A DNA stretch of 64,000 nucleotides. Source: Talpa occidentalis (Eukaryota > Chordata > Mammalia > Eulipotyphla > Talpidae). The translations under genes and the position numbers were made by a program. The stretch's first letter is position 1; the number at the start of each line of letters is the position of its first letter. The stretch lies in the NCBI RefSeq assembly GCF_014898055.3, contig NW_023601322.1, forward strand, positions 10,373,312 through 10,437,311, in the 5' to 3' direction. The notes beneath the pieces were generated by a model, which made no database searches, had not been told where the DNA came from, and worked only from the letters and a program-made list of their open reading frames with translations. This document shows, piece by piece, positions 45,500 to 55,340 of this stretch.

Positions 45500-45960
45500 A
45501 CCTTAGCCAAGTCCACACCCCTTGTTTTCTCAGCCAGGAAAGTTTAATTCCTTTATTCTCAAACCACAGCACTAAGAACCATGTAACACCCTAGTCCTGG
45601 CACCTTACAGTCTCTCGCTCCGAAGGCTCTCCCTGGAACTCTCTCTTTCCTTTCTCTTTCACTAATCAGAAAATGTTGACTCCTGCCTGTCCTCACCGCT
45701 GTCTGTGGAGTCTTCTTTTCAGTTTTGAGCTGAGGGTCTCAAGAGCCCCTTCCCATCTTGGGAGCAAGACCCCTCAGTTCATCCCTCTGGCTCCCAGCAG
45801 GTGGAGCAGTGGGCAGGAGCTAATCTGCTTGTGTTGTGGGAGGGGCAGGGCTGGAGCTGAGGGGCTGGGCCTGCTGCCTGGCTAGTGACTTGATTGTGAA
45901 CATCCGCTCCCATGAGACAGGGATGGAAAATCAGAGAGAGGAGATTGGAGGTTCAGTCTC
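45490..45960 (-). mobile_element. LTR-like GC-rich block, antisense
   Basis: On the minus strand, a GC-rich U3-like part (45960-45650) is followed by an AATAAA hexamer at about 45550-45560 (plus strand 'cctttattctcaaacc') and a short T/G-rich stretch. This is the usual promoter to poly(A) order of an LTR. The base composition differs sharply from the flanks. Exact TG..CA ends were not found. Confidence 0.35.
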
Positions 45961-45963
45961 TTC

Positions 45964-46060
45964 CTCTCTCTCTCTCTTTTTTTTTTTGTTTATATTTGAG
46001 ACAACATAGAAATATATATTGGTGCATATTTATATAAATTTATGGTTTTGTTTTTTACAT
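45964..46060. repeat. (CT)n-poly(T) tract, then possible L1 3' end
   Basis: A CT run and T run at 45964-45988 is followed by 'tatttgagacaacatagaaa', which distantly recalls the reversed L1 3' end seen at 17335 and 63895. Confidence 0.45.
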
Positions 46061-47019
46061 CTATAGACTTGTTCTTATCCTCTGCTGAAAATTGTTTAAT
46101 TCTAATGAAATGTCTCATACCTAGTGTCTCCTATCCAGTTCGTCTAAAAGCAGACTCTGAGATGAGATTAGACTACAAGGCCTCACTTGGAAGGGCTTTG
46201 GGAATTGGCTGCCTAAGGAGGGAAGGAAAATAAAGGAAGCAAGATTGTCAGAGATTAAAGTTGGATTGTCATGCAGAAGGAATATGGCCTCAGGCACCTG
46301 TACCATCCACAGGTAGCATAGAGGCTGGAAAAGCTGAACCTGACCTCTGCATTTTTTGGACATGGGCTGGCAGGGGGAAGGTGGCTTGACCTGGGAAGCT
46401 CTGTTCAGTTTGACAACTCTCAGGGCAGAGTACAACCTTCAGTCTCCAAGGGGGATCTCAGTGAGCACTGCATCATCTGTTACAGCAGGTGGAAAAGCAT
46501 CTGTAACACCAGAGATTTCTAACCTATAAAATAGGAATAATTTTAAGTTACAGACTAACGTGCTGCCTGTTCTGTGATAGCTAACATTTACCGAATGTAA
46601 ATGGGTTTTTTTTGGTACCATTACAAGGAAGTTATCCAAATATTCAATAAGGGAGCCCTTTCTTGAAATACTCTGGAATTCAATGCAGAAGCAAACTTCT
46701 AGATCTGTGTGCTACAACTTCTAGATCTGTGTGCTACTTCTAGTTCTTTCTATGCACCACTCTCATACCTGTTCCCAGGAGCTTCTGTTGTAAAATGGGG
46801 TCTTGTAACACAGAAGTCTTAGAAAACATTTAAACTCTAATATTCCAGGACTTGAGTATTCATCAACTCCATAGAGCTGCTAAAATCTGGACTCATCTCC
46901 GTCTTGAGATTAGCTGGGGTGAATGCTAGGTTGGACAATGGAACCTATATATAATCCAGTAGGAGAAACCTCTGGATTTAAAGCAATTAAATCCCCTTTT
47001 TCTAAGCATATTTTAGATT
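46061..47019. other. Mostly unrecognised interval
   Basis: A weak MIR-like stretch lies at about 46490-46600 ('aacctataaaataggaataa'). A tandem duplication at 46694-46737 is listed separately. No gene is seen. Confidence 0.4.
46694..46737. repeat. Perfect 22-bp tandem duplication
   Basis: The 22-bp unit at 46694-46715 is repeated exactly at 46716-46737, followed by the start of a third copy ('ttctag'). Confidence 0.95.
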
Positions 47020-47205
47020 TAGTGGTTACATAGCCATGTCAAATTTCTCTCTGCCTCCTTTTCTTGACAGGTAGAATGGGAATAACATCAGCAGTTACCT
47101 TGCAGGGTGGTTATAATGGTATAGATGAGGAACACATGTATACCATTTGGAACGTGCCTAGAATCACCTTCACAAATGTCAGACATTATTATTGCTATTC
47201 TTGTC
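47020..47205 (+). mobile_element. MIR SINE
   Basis: 'ggtagaatgggaataacatc', 'agcagttaccttgcagggtg', 'gttataatggtatagatgag' and 'ggaacgtgcctagaatcacc' follow the MIR order (aaatggggataata..., acctacctcatagggttgttgtgagg...). The small frame at 47064-47285 lies in it and is not a gene. Confidence 0.68.
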
Positions 47206-48244
47206 AGAACAAGGCAATCTTCAAAACTCAATACCTCAATACCACTTATTCAGAACAATATAGAGAGTGCAAGGGAATAGTTTAATCATTTCTTCCTGAA
47301 TGGTAGTTTGACAATAAGCACATTGATTAAGCTGGCCCCTTTTATAACCATTTTCTCACACCATCTTTCCCTTGGGACTGTAAATTAGGGAGGAAAAGAA
47401 CAAGGTCATCTTAAAGCGGGAAAAAATTTACAAGAAATTACTGGCAGTTGCTAAGGAGCAAGAAACCAATACCTTTTTAGCTATTAATGTAAATTCCCCA
47501 CACAATGGATGCTCACTATAATGGCCTCCTTCCATCTCAAAATGATATTCATTAAAATGTTTTAATAGGTTATGGAAAAATTTGAAGACTTTTTATAGAA
47601 AGTTAAATTTAGAGTGGATTTGTGGAGGATTTGGTTGAAGCCATTGCTGGCATTCATATCGGTCTCTTCATTAACAAGGTCATTTACCTGAAAATGGGAT
47701 CTTACACTGTGAGGACCTGTTTATCTTGTTGCTAGTCTCCTGCTCCAAATCTCCTTTCTCCTTGTGCAAATTCACAACGTGTGATAGAGAGTATGATGCT
47801 ATCTCAACTGAATGTTTTTACCAAAAGAAGGCACACAAAAGCAGGTGAGATGAAAAGCAAATGAAGAAAGTGTGGATTATTTCCCTTTTTTGTTTCAAGA
47901 AAATTTTGGATGTGTCACCTTTTTTTTTTTCTAACACAGTTTAGAATTCAAAAGGCAAAATAGAACTATAAATCTCATAGAACTGAAAACTGCCTTGATT
48001 ATTCTTACTCTCTGAGGAATAAAAGTCACTTGAAATAGTAGTGAACGTAAAATCAAAAGACTCGAAACACTGAGAGAATTGAGTATTTGGATTTTCCTTA
48101 TGTTTAATTTGAAAGCTGTGCTTTGCAGCTTGTATTTCACCACTGGATGTGGTGACACATCCAGTCCCCTTACATAGGCACCAGCCATAGAAAACCTCTT
48201 GGCCTTACCCAACACACAGACACACAAAGAAAGCATGCCAGGTT
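47206..48244. other. Unrecognised unique interval
   Basis: About 1 kb with no recognised gene or repeat. The minus-strand frame at 47931-48236 has no motif that I know. Confidence 0.45.
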
Positions 48245-48345
48245 GGTTTTGTCATTCACTAGGTTGGTGACATTAGCAAACCTCTTTACCTGTCTGAGAC
48301 TTCAGCTACAAAGGATGTCAGTATAGTGGAGAGGAATGCATTCAC
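48245..48345 (+). mobile_element. MIR SINE fragment
   Basis: 'ggtgacattagcaaacctct', 'ttacctgtctgagacttcag' and 'ctacaaaggatgtcag' resemble the MIR core (gtgaccttgggcaagt...cctctctgagcctcag...). It is short. Confidence 0.5.
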
Positions 48346-48400
48346 TACAAAACTCTCAAATCTTCCACCTTTAATGTTCTAAGGTTCTTGTTTAATTTAA

Positions 48401-48672
48401 TTTTTTAAAAGATTTATTTATTTACACATGCAAGAACTAGGGTACAGGCCAAAGATGCAGGGGAGCGAGAGGATTCACCAGAGACAGAGTGGGGAACAGA
48501 ATAGGCAGATCTAGTGAAAAACTAGAGGAGGGGAGCAGCAGGCGAGACAGGAGAGGTCTGCTGTGCCATGTGGGTAGCTCCCTGACCAGCCGGGGATCGA
48601 ACTCATGCTGCAGTGGCTGCGGATAACTTCATAGTGCTGCGCCTTAACCCCTTGTGCCAACAGGGAGGCCCC
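48401..48672 (-). mobile_element. tRNA-derived SINE, subfamily A
   Basis: A full-length minus-strand copy: tail side 'aaaagatttatttatttaca', body 'gagacaggagaggtctgctg', B box reversed 'ggggatcgaactcatgctg', and head 'ttgtgccaacagggaggccc'. The flanks are AT-rich, and a duplication is not clear. Confidence 0.93.
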
Positions 48673-48879
48673 CTCAATTTTAATCTGCATGATCACAGTA
48701 TGAGAAATGGGACACTACAGCTTCCCCTTCATTTCTCCTCTTTTAAACTTATTCTGGGCACACTATGCATGCATTCTATGGACAACGGAATCAATGATGA
48801 TCATTTTCTGCTTATAATCAAAAATACACATTTTTGATGCAGAAACATACAAGGGAGAATAAGAGTAGTGACAAAGCAG

Positions 48880-49010
48880 TCCTCAGATTTATTGAATACC
48901 TACTATATAGCAATCATTATTCTAAGTGCTAGAATAAAACAGTAAACTGTGCTACAGACTATGAAACAGTATAAATAAAACATAGTTCTGTTGACTCAGC
49001 CCCTATAATG
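48880..49010. mobile_element. L2-like fragment
   Basis: 'atttattgaatacctactat', 'atagcaatcattattctaag' and 'tgctagaataaaacagtaaa' match the common ancient word order (tattgagcacctactatgtgcc, aggcactgttctaggcgctggg). Confidence 0.55.
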
Positions 49011-50184
49011 TGTTTTATATTGGCTCTTATCTTATCACATTTATTATCATCTATCTAGTTCAGATCACCTAGATACCCAATTACTTAAAAGTTTTACAGC
49101 CATCAATATCTGCTAATCATTGCCAAGGTTATCTTCCCAAAGGATTCCCTAGGTTACATCTCTTCTTTGAAACAAAAATAACAGCATAAACAAAAAACAC
49201 TAAAATAACAATAAAAATCCTTGCTTTGGTGAATAGGAGTCCAGGTCAGGGGAATCAATGCCTAAAGGTGTTTACCCTGAAATACTCGAAAGTTAGCCAA
49301 CTCCATCAAAATTACATTTTGAAAACTCACTTTAACTTTCTTTTTTAATTTCCCCAAAAAGTAATAAGACTTGCACTCTTTAAAATTGAAATAGGTCTTC
49401 TCTTATTAATGAGAAACATGTTGGTTTACCTTCATGCTAAAGTTGGAGAGAATTAAGAAAACTAAATAATATGAAAATGGCATTGGGACAGAAAAGGTAG
49501 AATAACTGTCCTGGAGAACAAGATGAGGCCATTCTTCACATCAAGGGAGGGTGCATTCTGCTTTCTTCTCCCCCTTCCTAAGAGGCACGGACTGTTCAGA
49601 AAACCGCTCCTGGGCTTAGCAAAACAAAATAAAATTTTCAGTACATATGTCCATAAAAATAGATGGCTTATTGCAACCCTGCTTTTTCTTAATGACTCAT
49701 CAGGATGCGTTCCTTTGCCTGAAGAGTCCTTTTACTTTGAGAACTTCCATCTTAATTAGCCTTCTTGCCTATTCCCCCACTTTGGTCTATAACCCCTACT
49801 CTGGTGACTGACATGTAGTAAACATTTAATGACTTGCACAAAAATAAAATTTGTGCCTTCATTTTTTTTTTGTTTAAGTTGATGATGCATAAAAAAGTAA
49901 ATGATAACACTTAGCACAACAATCAGATATAAACTCACTGAAGACAGAGCTTCCCATTCCCTGAAAGGCTGGTGACATTACACAAAAGATCGAGTTCTCT
50001 GCAGAGACCCTGCTGCGCATGCTACAATTGCCTCTTGTTGTTCAGTGAGCTGCTTTTCCTTTCACTTTGAGTTTTATAGCTGGAGGCAGGTGGCTCATTA
50101 TGCCTTGAAAAGAGCTTCTCCAAATTCAATTTGGGGGTTCACTGCAGGAATAGACTCAATAGAGCCTCACTGAGCATCTATGTG

Positions 50185-50214
50185 TTTTTTTGTTTGTTTG
50201 TTTGTTTGTTTTTC
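50185..50214. repeat. (GTTT)n run
   Basis: A T run followed by five perfect 'gttt' units. Confidence 0.93.
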
Positions 50215-50493
50215 TCCATAGTCTATATGGAACTCATTTAAATCAATCAGCAGTTAGAGTTGGGGTCATTTGTGAATTGTTTTGTCAGTGACTTCCAGAA
50301 GCAATCCATTGCTGTTTTAATTCCTGCTAGTGGGTCATGGTTTTTCAATTCTTATTCATGACTCAAGTGAGAGGAACTGTGCCTTGTAGTAGCAAAAGGA
50401 GGGTGAGATTTTCTGAGCTTTAGAATCCTTTAAAGGAGATTTCATTATAGTATGGCAACAAATTTTGTTATATCTGACAACAAAATAAGTATA

Positions 50494-50571
50494 AATACAT
50501 ACATACCTACACACACATACATATATATATATACGCACACTCACAAGTATACACACACAACACACATATAT
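50494..50571. repeat. Imperfect (CATA)n/(CA)n/(TA)n repeat
   Basis: A mixed purine-pyrimidine alternating run of about 78 bp with 'atatatatat' and CA blocks. Confidence 0.9.
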
Positions 50572-50624
50572 AAAGACTCTTTCAAAATCAAATGGTTGAG
50601 AAAACATTATAAATCAAAGGAAGT

Positions 50625-50770
50625 GGTTATAGTCTCCCCATTTTACAGACAGTAAAACAATATTTGCAGGAAAGGTTAAATGTCTTGTTCAAAAGCCATA
50701 TAACAAGTGAATGATGTTCCTAGGATACTTACTGCTTCAGTCTCTATTCTCAGATCCTGAGACTATATTT
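50625..50770 (-). mobile_element. MIR SINE, antisense
   Basis: 'tctccccattttacagacag', 'gcaggaaaggttaaatgtct', 'tgttcaaaagccatataaca' and 'agtgaatgatgttcctagga' match reversed MIR (tccccattttacagatgag, gagaggttaagtaacttgcccaaggtcacacagctagt). Confidence 0.72.
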
Positions 50771-51373
50771 TCAGTTTTATTCTCTGTCTCCCAGTACTAG
50801 CACACATTACCTTCGCTGTGAAAATAGGAAGCTCTATCCCCTGGTCCTACAGTGTTCCATCTTTCACTATCAATGGCTAACTACCCAAGTGGAGACATCA
50901 TACAAGTTTTTATCAGTGAGTCACCTTACTTCACCTTTTAAGACATTCTATTTTATTATTACTGCTAGTTGATCTCACATTCATCAGGAATTTAAAACTT
51001 TAGTTTAATTAAAAATTATTAAAATCCAAATAAATAATTTTTAAAAGTGAAGTCATTCAACAATATCTATCTACCCCAAGAACTCAGACCTAAGACCTCA
51101 GAGAAAACCACTTTTATAGGTTCAGTTCTTTTTTGGCTACTATTACATTTACAAATCAGTGTTTATGTTGCCATTTTTCGACTTATCTTTTACAAATGCC
51201 TTATAATAGATTAATAGATACAGGTTCCGTCTGTCTATCTGTCTGTCTCTCTCTCTCTCACGCGCACACACACACACACACACACACACAGAGTCAATCT
51301 GTTTGATTTCTCTCTTAAGTCATTGTGATAACTAAATAATAGGATTCAGCCAATATTTCACATATTTGCAAGT
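50771..51373. other. Unrecognised interval with a compound microsatellite
   Basis: No gene or interspersed repeat recognised. Confidence 0.45.
51230..51292. repeat. Compound (GTCT)n-(CT)n-(CA)n microsatellite
   Basis: GTCT units pass into a CT run, then 'cacgcg', then about 24 bp of CA. Confidence 0.95.
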
Positions 51374-51729
51374 TGTTATGGGTGAATTTTCCCCTCTTCC
51401 TCTGAGTCATATGTTGAAGCCCAATTTGAATGTGATTTTATTTGAAGATGGTCTCTTTACAGAAGTAATTAAATTATAGTGAGGCCATTGGGTGGACCCT
51501 AATTCTATGTGACTGGTACCCCTTAAAGAGGAGAACTCCAGACACAGAGGCACAAATACAGGTAAGACCGTGTGAAGAGACAAGAGAAGATGGAGCCGGG
51601 AAGAGAGGCCTGGAAGTTCTGAGGACACACTGACCTCATATTTCTAGCTTTCGGAATGGAGACAATTAATTTCTGTTGTTTTTAATTCAGTCAGTCTAGT
51701 TTGTTAGGCAGTCTTAGGTAACTAGCACA
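51374..51729 (+). mobile_element. MaLR-type solo LTR (MLT1/MST-like)
   Basis: It starts 'tgttatgggtgaattttccc' and continues 'agtcatatgttgaagcccaa', 'gaatgtgattttatttgaag', 'cagaagtaattaaattatag', 'attctatgtgactggtaccc', and ends with 'ttaatttctgttgtttttaa' and 'taactagcaca'. This is the full order of an ERVL-MaLR LTR, with TG..CA ends. Five-base flanks 'caagt' and 'caatt' could be a worn target duplication. Confidence 0.78.
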
Positions 51730-51743
51730 CAATTACGTAGTCT

Positions 51744-52372
51744 TGCTGGTGGGCAGAATGAAGGGTTCCCATTGGCCCCGAAATTTGCATACTCTAAAGG
51801 GGTTCTGCCATTTACAGCATAAAGAAAGAGCACTCTTAGTGTGAAAAAACTTTAATAAAATAGTGTGCATATATAGGGAAGAAGAGAAGGGCAATAGTTT
51901 CCCAATAAAACACACAAAGTTGCCCATGCCCTGTGGGTAGATGCCCAGCCAAACAGGGTTGGCCAAAAGTGGGGCCACTGAGGTCTCAGAGCTTGCCACA
52001 AGTCTAACGTACCTCCTGGCAGGGAATCATAGGAGAGGGACAAAAGGGACAAGGCAAGTTTTGGAGGAAAGGAACAAAAATAATATAGAAATCAAGATAA
52101 AAGCTGCCACTGTCAATCTCCCCATGGGTATCTCACCATGTATCCCCCCACCTTGTGTCTCTGTATATCTCAATGCCACAGGTCTCCTTCCATGGTCCCT
52201 GAGTTCCTGTTGCAAGTCCCAAGCTGAAAAACAAGCAGGCCCTCCATCTCATATCTCTCTGCTCCAAGCTTCTTGCTGCCTAGCTCCAGCTTTCATTAGG
52301 TGTGGCAGGGAACCTGGCACCTCCTCTTTTTATGGAGATTCTTCTCTATAACAACCATTATCTCTTGACCAC
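51744..52372 (-). mobile_element. LTR-like block, antisense
   Basis: Reversed, the block begins TGTGGTCAAGAGATAATGG. It contains a TATATATGCACAC promoter-like run, then TTTTATTAAAG about 120 bp before an end of ..CCCACCAGCA. That is an LTR-like order of promoter and poly(A) region with TG..CA ends. Composition differs from the flanks. Family and exact limits are uncertain. The frames on both strands within it (for example 51941-52351) have no domain. Confidence 0.42.
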
Positions 52373-53409
52373 ATACCACCCCTTCCCAGGACAGGATGGA
52401 TGAGGGCACTAAGTCACTGGATCTTCTCCAGCCTTTGAAAGCAACTGATACTCTTTGAGGGGAAACATTGCCTTTTTTGAGTCTATAAAAACTTTCGTTA
52501 AAGCAGCAAACTTCATTTAAAAATCTTTTAAAAGTTCAGCACAAAGCTAAGACCGAAAAAAAAAATAGATGCTCATTAATTTCGAAAACATATGTTGTCA
52601 TGATTTTCAACTTCCTTTCTATTTCCACACCTGGCCCTTTCCTCCAAATCACAATTGTAGAATAACACCACATATGGAAGATGATCTATTTCAGTTAGCC
52701 AGTGAGCCAATGAAGTTTCTAACACCATTACCAAAACCTCTGAGAGATGCTTCTTTAAGGAAGCGAACTGCTGAAGGTTCAAGGCAATTATGGAAATAAG
52801 TGTGATGCAAATAGTTGGGTAAGGGACTGAATGAAGATTTACAGAAGGGTACATATTTTGTCTACTCTTAATCATTTAAGAGTAGTAATCATTTGATCTT
52901 ATGAAACCGACATAACCATAGAAGTATTTCTTTGCTTGTTATAAAGAATAACAGAATTTTCTTTCTCAAAATTTTCTTATACATATTTGAATTGTTTAAA
53001 TCAGTTATAAATTGTTGGATGCACTTTAGAGATGTTTACTCTTCTGAAAAAAATCAGAATTTTTACTTGGTGATGAAAGTTTTAGAAGAAATGCTACTAT
53101 TCGGGATGGTTTGAGACACACTATATTACCTAAAATGTAAAAACAATATTAATCTGTCTATGCAATACTTGCATGCATACATGCAAGCATCTGGATTTAG
53201 GCCAGAGTCCCACTCTCCTGTTGAAATTAAAATTCTAGGATTTTCCCTTTCTTTTCACACCATGAACAATTGTTTTATAAAAAGTTAACTCACATATTTT
53301 TTCTACTTGAGATACTCACTAACATTCTGAAATGATAATGAAAACATGAACAATATTGCAACATGATATAGAATTTTAAGAATTTCCCCTTCCTTATGAG
53401 TGCTTTTAT
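52373..53409. other. Unrecognised unique interval
   Basis: No gene or repeat recognised in about 1 kb. Confidence 0.45.
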
Positions 53410-53600
53410 TAATTCTCTTTTTTCAAAGTAATTTATTTTTTCTTCTCAATTGTTATTGATTTTCTACATTTACATATCGATATAATTTGGGGAGTACAAC
53501 TTCACCCCTCCTTATGGCCCTATGCCTCACTCTCCACTGCTGATCCATACCCTATGGCCTTCTTTCCATGTCCCCTCCCCCTCCCTTATCCCCTCTGAGA
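53410..53600 (-). mobile_element. Possible L1 3' end, antisense
   Basis: A T-rich start, then 'attgttattgattttctaca', 'gggagtacaacttcacccc' and a C-rich run near 53570-53590. This has the general build of a reversed L1 3' end with its G-rich tract. The family is not identified. Confidence 0.4.
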
Positions 53601-53892
53601 CTTGAAGACTTAGCAGTTTAGGAAATGTACCACATAAGAAAGCAGTGTTATAAATAATGAAGACAAATCCAGTGTTAATCTAACTAGCTTCCCTCTCTAA
53701 ATTCTCCCGGAGTGAGATCAAAATGGATTCTTTATTCTAATCCAAAATTAGAAATTTAGCTCCAATCCCCTCCCTCCTGTTTTACCAAGAGAGAATTCAG
53801 ATCACATGAACCTTGTCAACTTCCTCTTCTACTCACTGGTCCAATTTCCCCTTATATTTCCCCTCTGTATTTCCTTCTGTACATCCTTCTGT

Positions 53893-54422
53893 TGTCAGTT
53901 TTTGGAGTTTCTGGATTTGGTGTTTCCTCGATCCTTGACTATGGTATGAGAAGAACTTTTTAGCAGAAGCAAATGCAAAGTTTACTTAATGATAGAATGA
54001 AATGAAATCCAGAAAGAGGTGCTGGTAGGCAGAGTACAGGGTAGGAACAATGGGGAGGAAATTGTGGGGGCTCTGGATTTGAATGAGATGGGGGAACTGT
54101 GCATTCCGTCCCTTCCTGGGGTGCACTGCACAGGTGCTCCTGGGGTATAGTTTTTGGTTTAGTCAGTAGTTTCTAAATCATCCCCCTTCTACTGTGCTCC
54201 CAGGTGTAGTTTTATCAGCCCAGTAGCCTCTGTGGCCAGGAGACCATCAGGTATGAGCCCCCGTGGTGTCACAGGAAGAAAGGAAAGAGGCCTCCTCCAC
54301 TTCAAGAAGTATCACCTTCCCTCCCAGACTTAGGAAGGACTCTTTCACCTCCAAGAGCACATCGTCTTTCATCTCCAGTTCTTGGTCTTACTGCGTCTTT
54401 GCACCTCTGATGTCTTAAGGCA
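53893..54422 (-). mobile_element. LTR-like block, antisense
   Basis: Reversed, it reads TGCCTTAAGACATC... to ...CTCCAAAAACTGACA. An 'aagtaaactttgcatttgct' run (a usual R/U5 feature with an AATAAA-like AGTAAA) lies near its 3' end. G-rich body sequence and TG..CA ends fit an LTR of an endogenous retrovirus. No target duplication is evident. Confidence 0.45.
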
Positions 54423-54699
54423 TTATTTTCAATTTTCTTAATATTATTAATTAAAAATCTTACAGTTTCATTAAAAATATTACAAATTTTACAACAAATA
54501 CAACATTGTATTTAATGCAGAATTACCACCCACAAACTAGGCTCCACATTCAGCAGCACAGCCTATTAGGGCTTTAATTATTCCCAGTTTCCTTCGCATT
54601 ATCTCCTCCTTTTGGGGCTTCAGTCTCTCAATACCCAAATTTCACATTTAAAATAAAGAGACAATATAAAGAGCATCACCACACACATGCGCACATGTA
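54423..54699. other. Spacer between two LTR-like blocks
   Basis: AT-rich sequence and a CA/CG repeat at 54679-54713. No gene. Confidence 0.5.
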
Positions 54700-55340
54700 C
54701 ACACACACACACAGAGCCCCTTTCAAGCTTTGTCTGGGGCAGGCCAGGAGCAGCTTGCAGGATAAGGGAAAAATACCTCCCACAGTATGGGATAAAAACT
54801 GGTTAAAACCAGTCAAAACCAAGATAGGAGACAGGTCCGACCTAACGTGACCTCCAGACCTTACTGGAAGCTCATTATAATACTAGAAAACTCACCCCCA
54901 ATGCCCTGACCCTTCCAAAAATGCCCCAATAAGGCCAAACATGGGGGCAGCAGCACAATTCCAGGAAATCCACTTCCCCTGCACCCCCCCCCCAAACTTG
55001 AATATTCCACCGCTTGATAAAATCTCCCACTAAAACACTCATAAAATGAGAAACCCAAACCCCGTTGGGGCGACTCTGAGCTCCGCACCCTCCCCTCGGG
55101 GTGTGCGCCCTGGCTGTGCAGCACCACCTCTCACGGGCCCGCCTGGACTCTTCTGAGCTGAGGTCTCTCCTCTCGGCCTCGAGACCTCCCAGGGCCTTCC
55201 AGCAACAAGTCCTCTGCTAGTTCCTCGGCTTTCACCACCTTCTCCCTGAAAGACTGACCACGGGTTATCTTCATCTTTCTTTCCCTCCAGGATCCCTAAG
55301 TGGGACCACCAGCTCTCTAATTCCATCTCATCGTTTAATA
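54700..55340 (+). mobile_element. CpG-rich LTR-like block (class I endogenous retrovirus)
   Basis: The plus strand shows a U3-like part, then TATA-like 'gataaaatctccc' and 'cataaaatgag', then 'acccaaaccccgttggggcg' and a strongly C/G-rich leader with several CpGs (55060-55220). This order resembles class I (MER41/MER57-like) LTRs, where the R region starts a short way after the TATA box. It is the most CpG-dense part of the window. Ends are not resolved. Confidence 0.52.

Larger units (their letters stand above)
49011..50624. other. Mostly unrecognised interval with simple repeats
   Basis: No gene is seen. It holds the TTTG run and the TA/CA run listed separately. The minus-strand and plus-strand frames across 50356-50655 are translations of the simple repeat. 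Confidence 0.45.

Noticed and set aside
51941..52351. 136-codon plus-strand open frame
   Set aside because: It runs antisense through an LTR-like block and has no recognisable domain or start context.
53500..53600. C-rich run as a possible G-quadruplex regulatory element
   Set aside because: It fits the G-rich tract of a reversed L1 3' end, so no separate function is supported.
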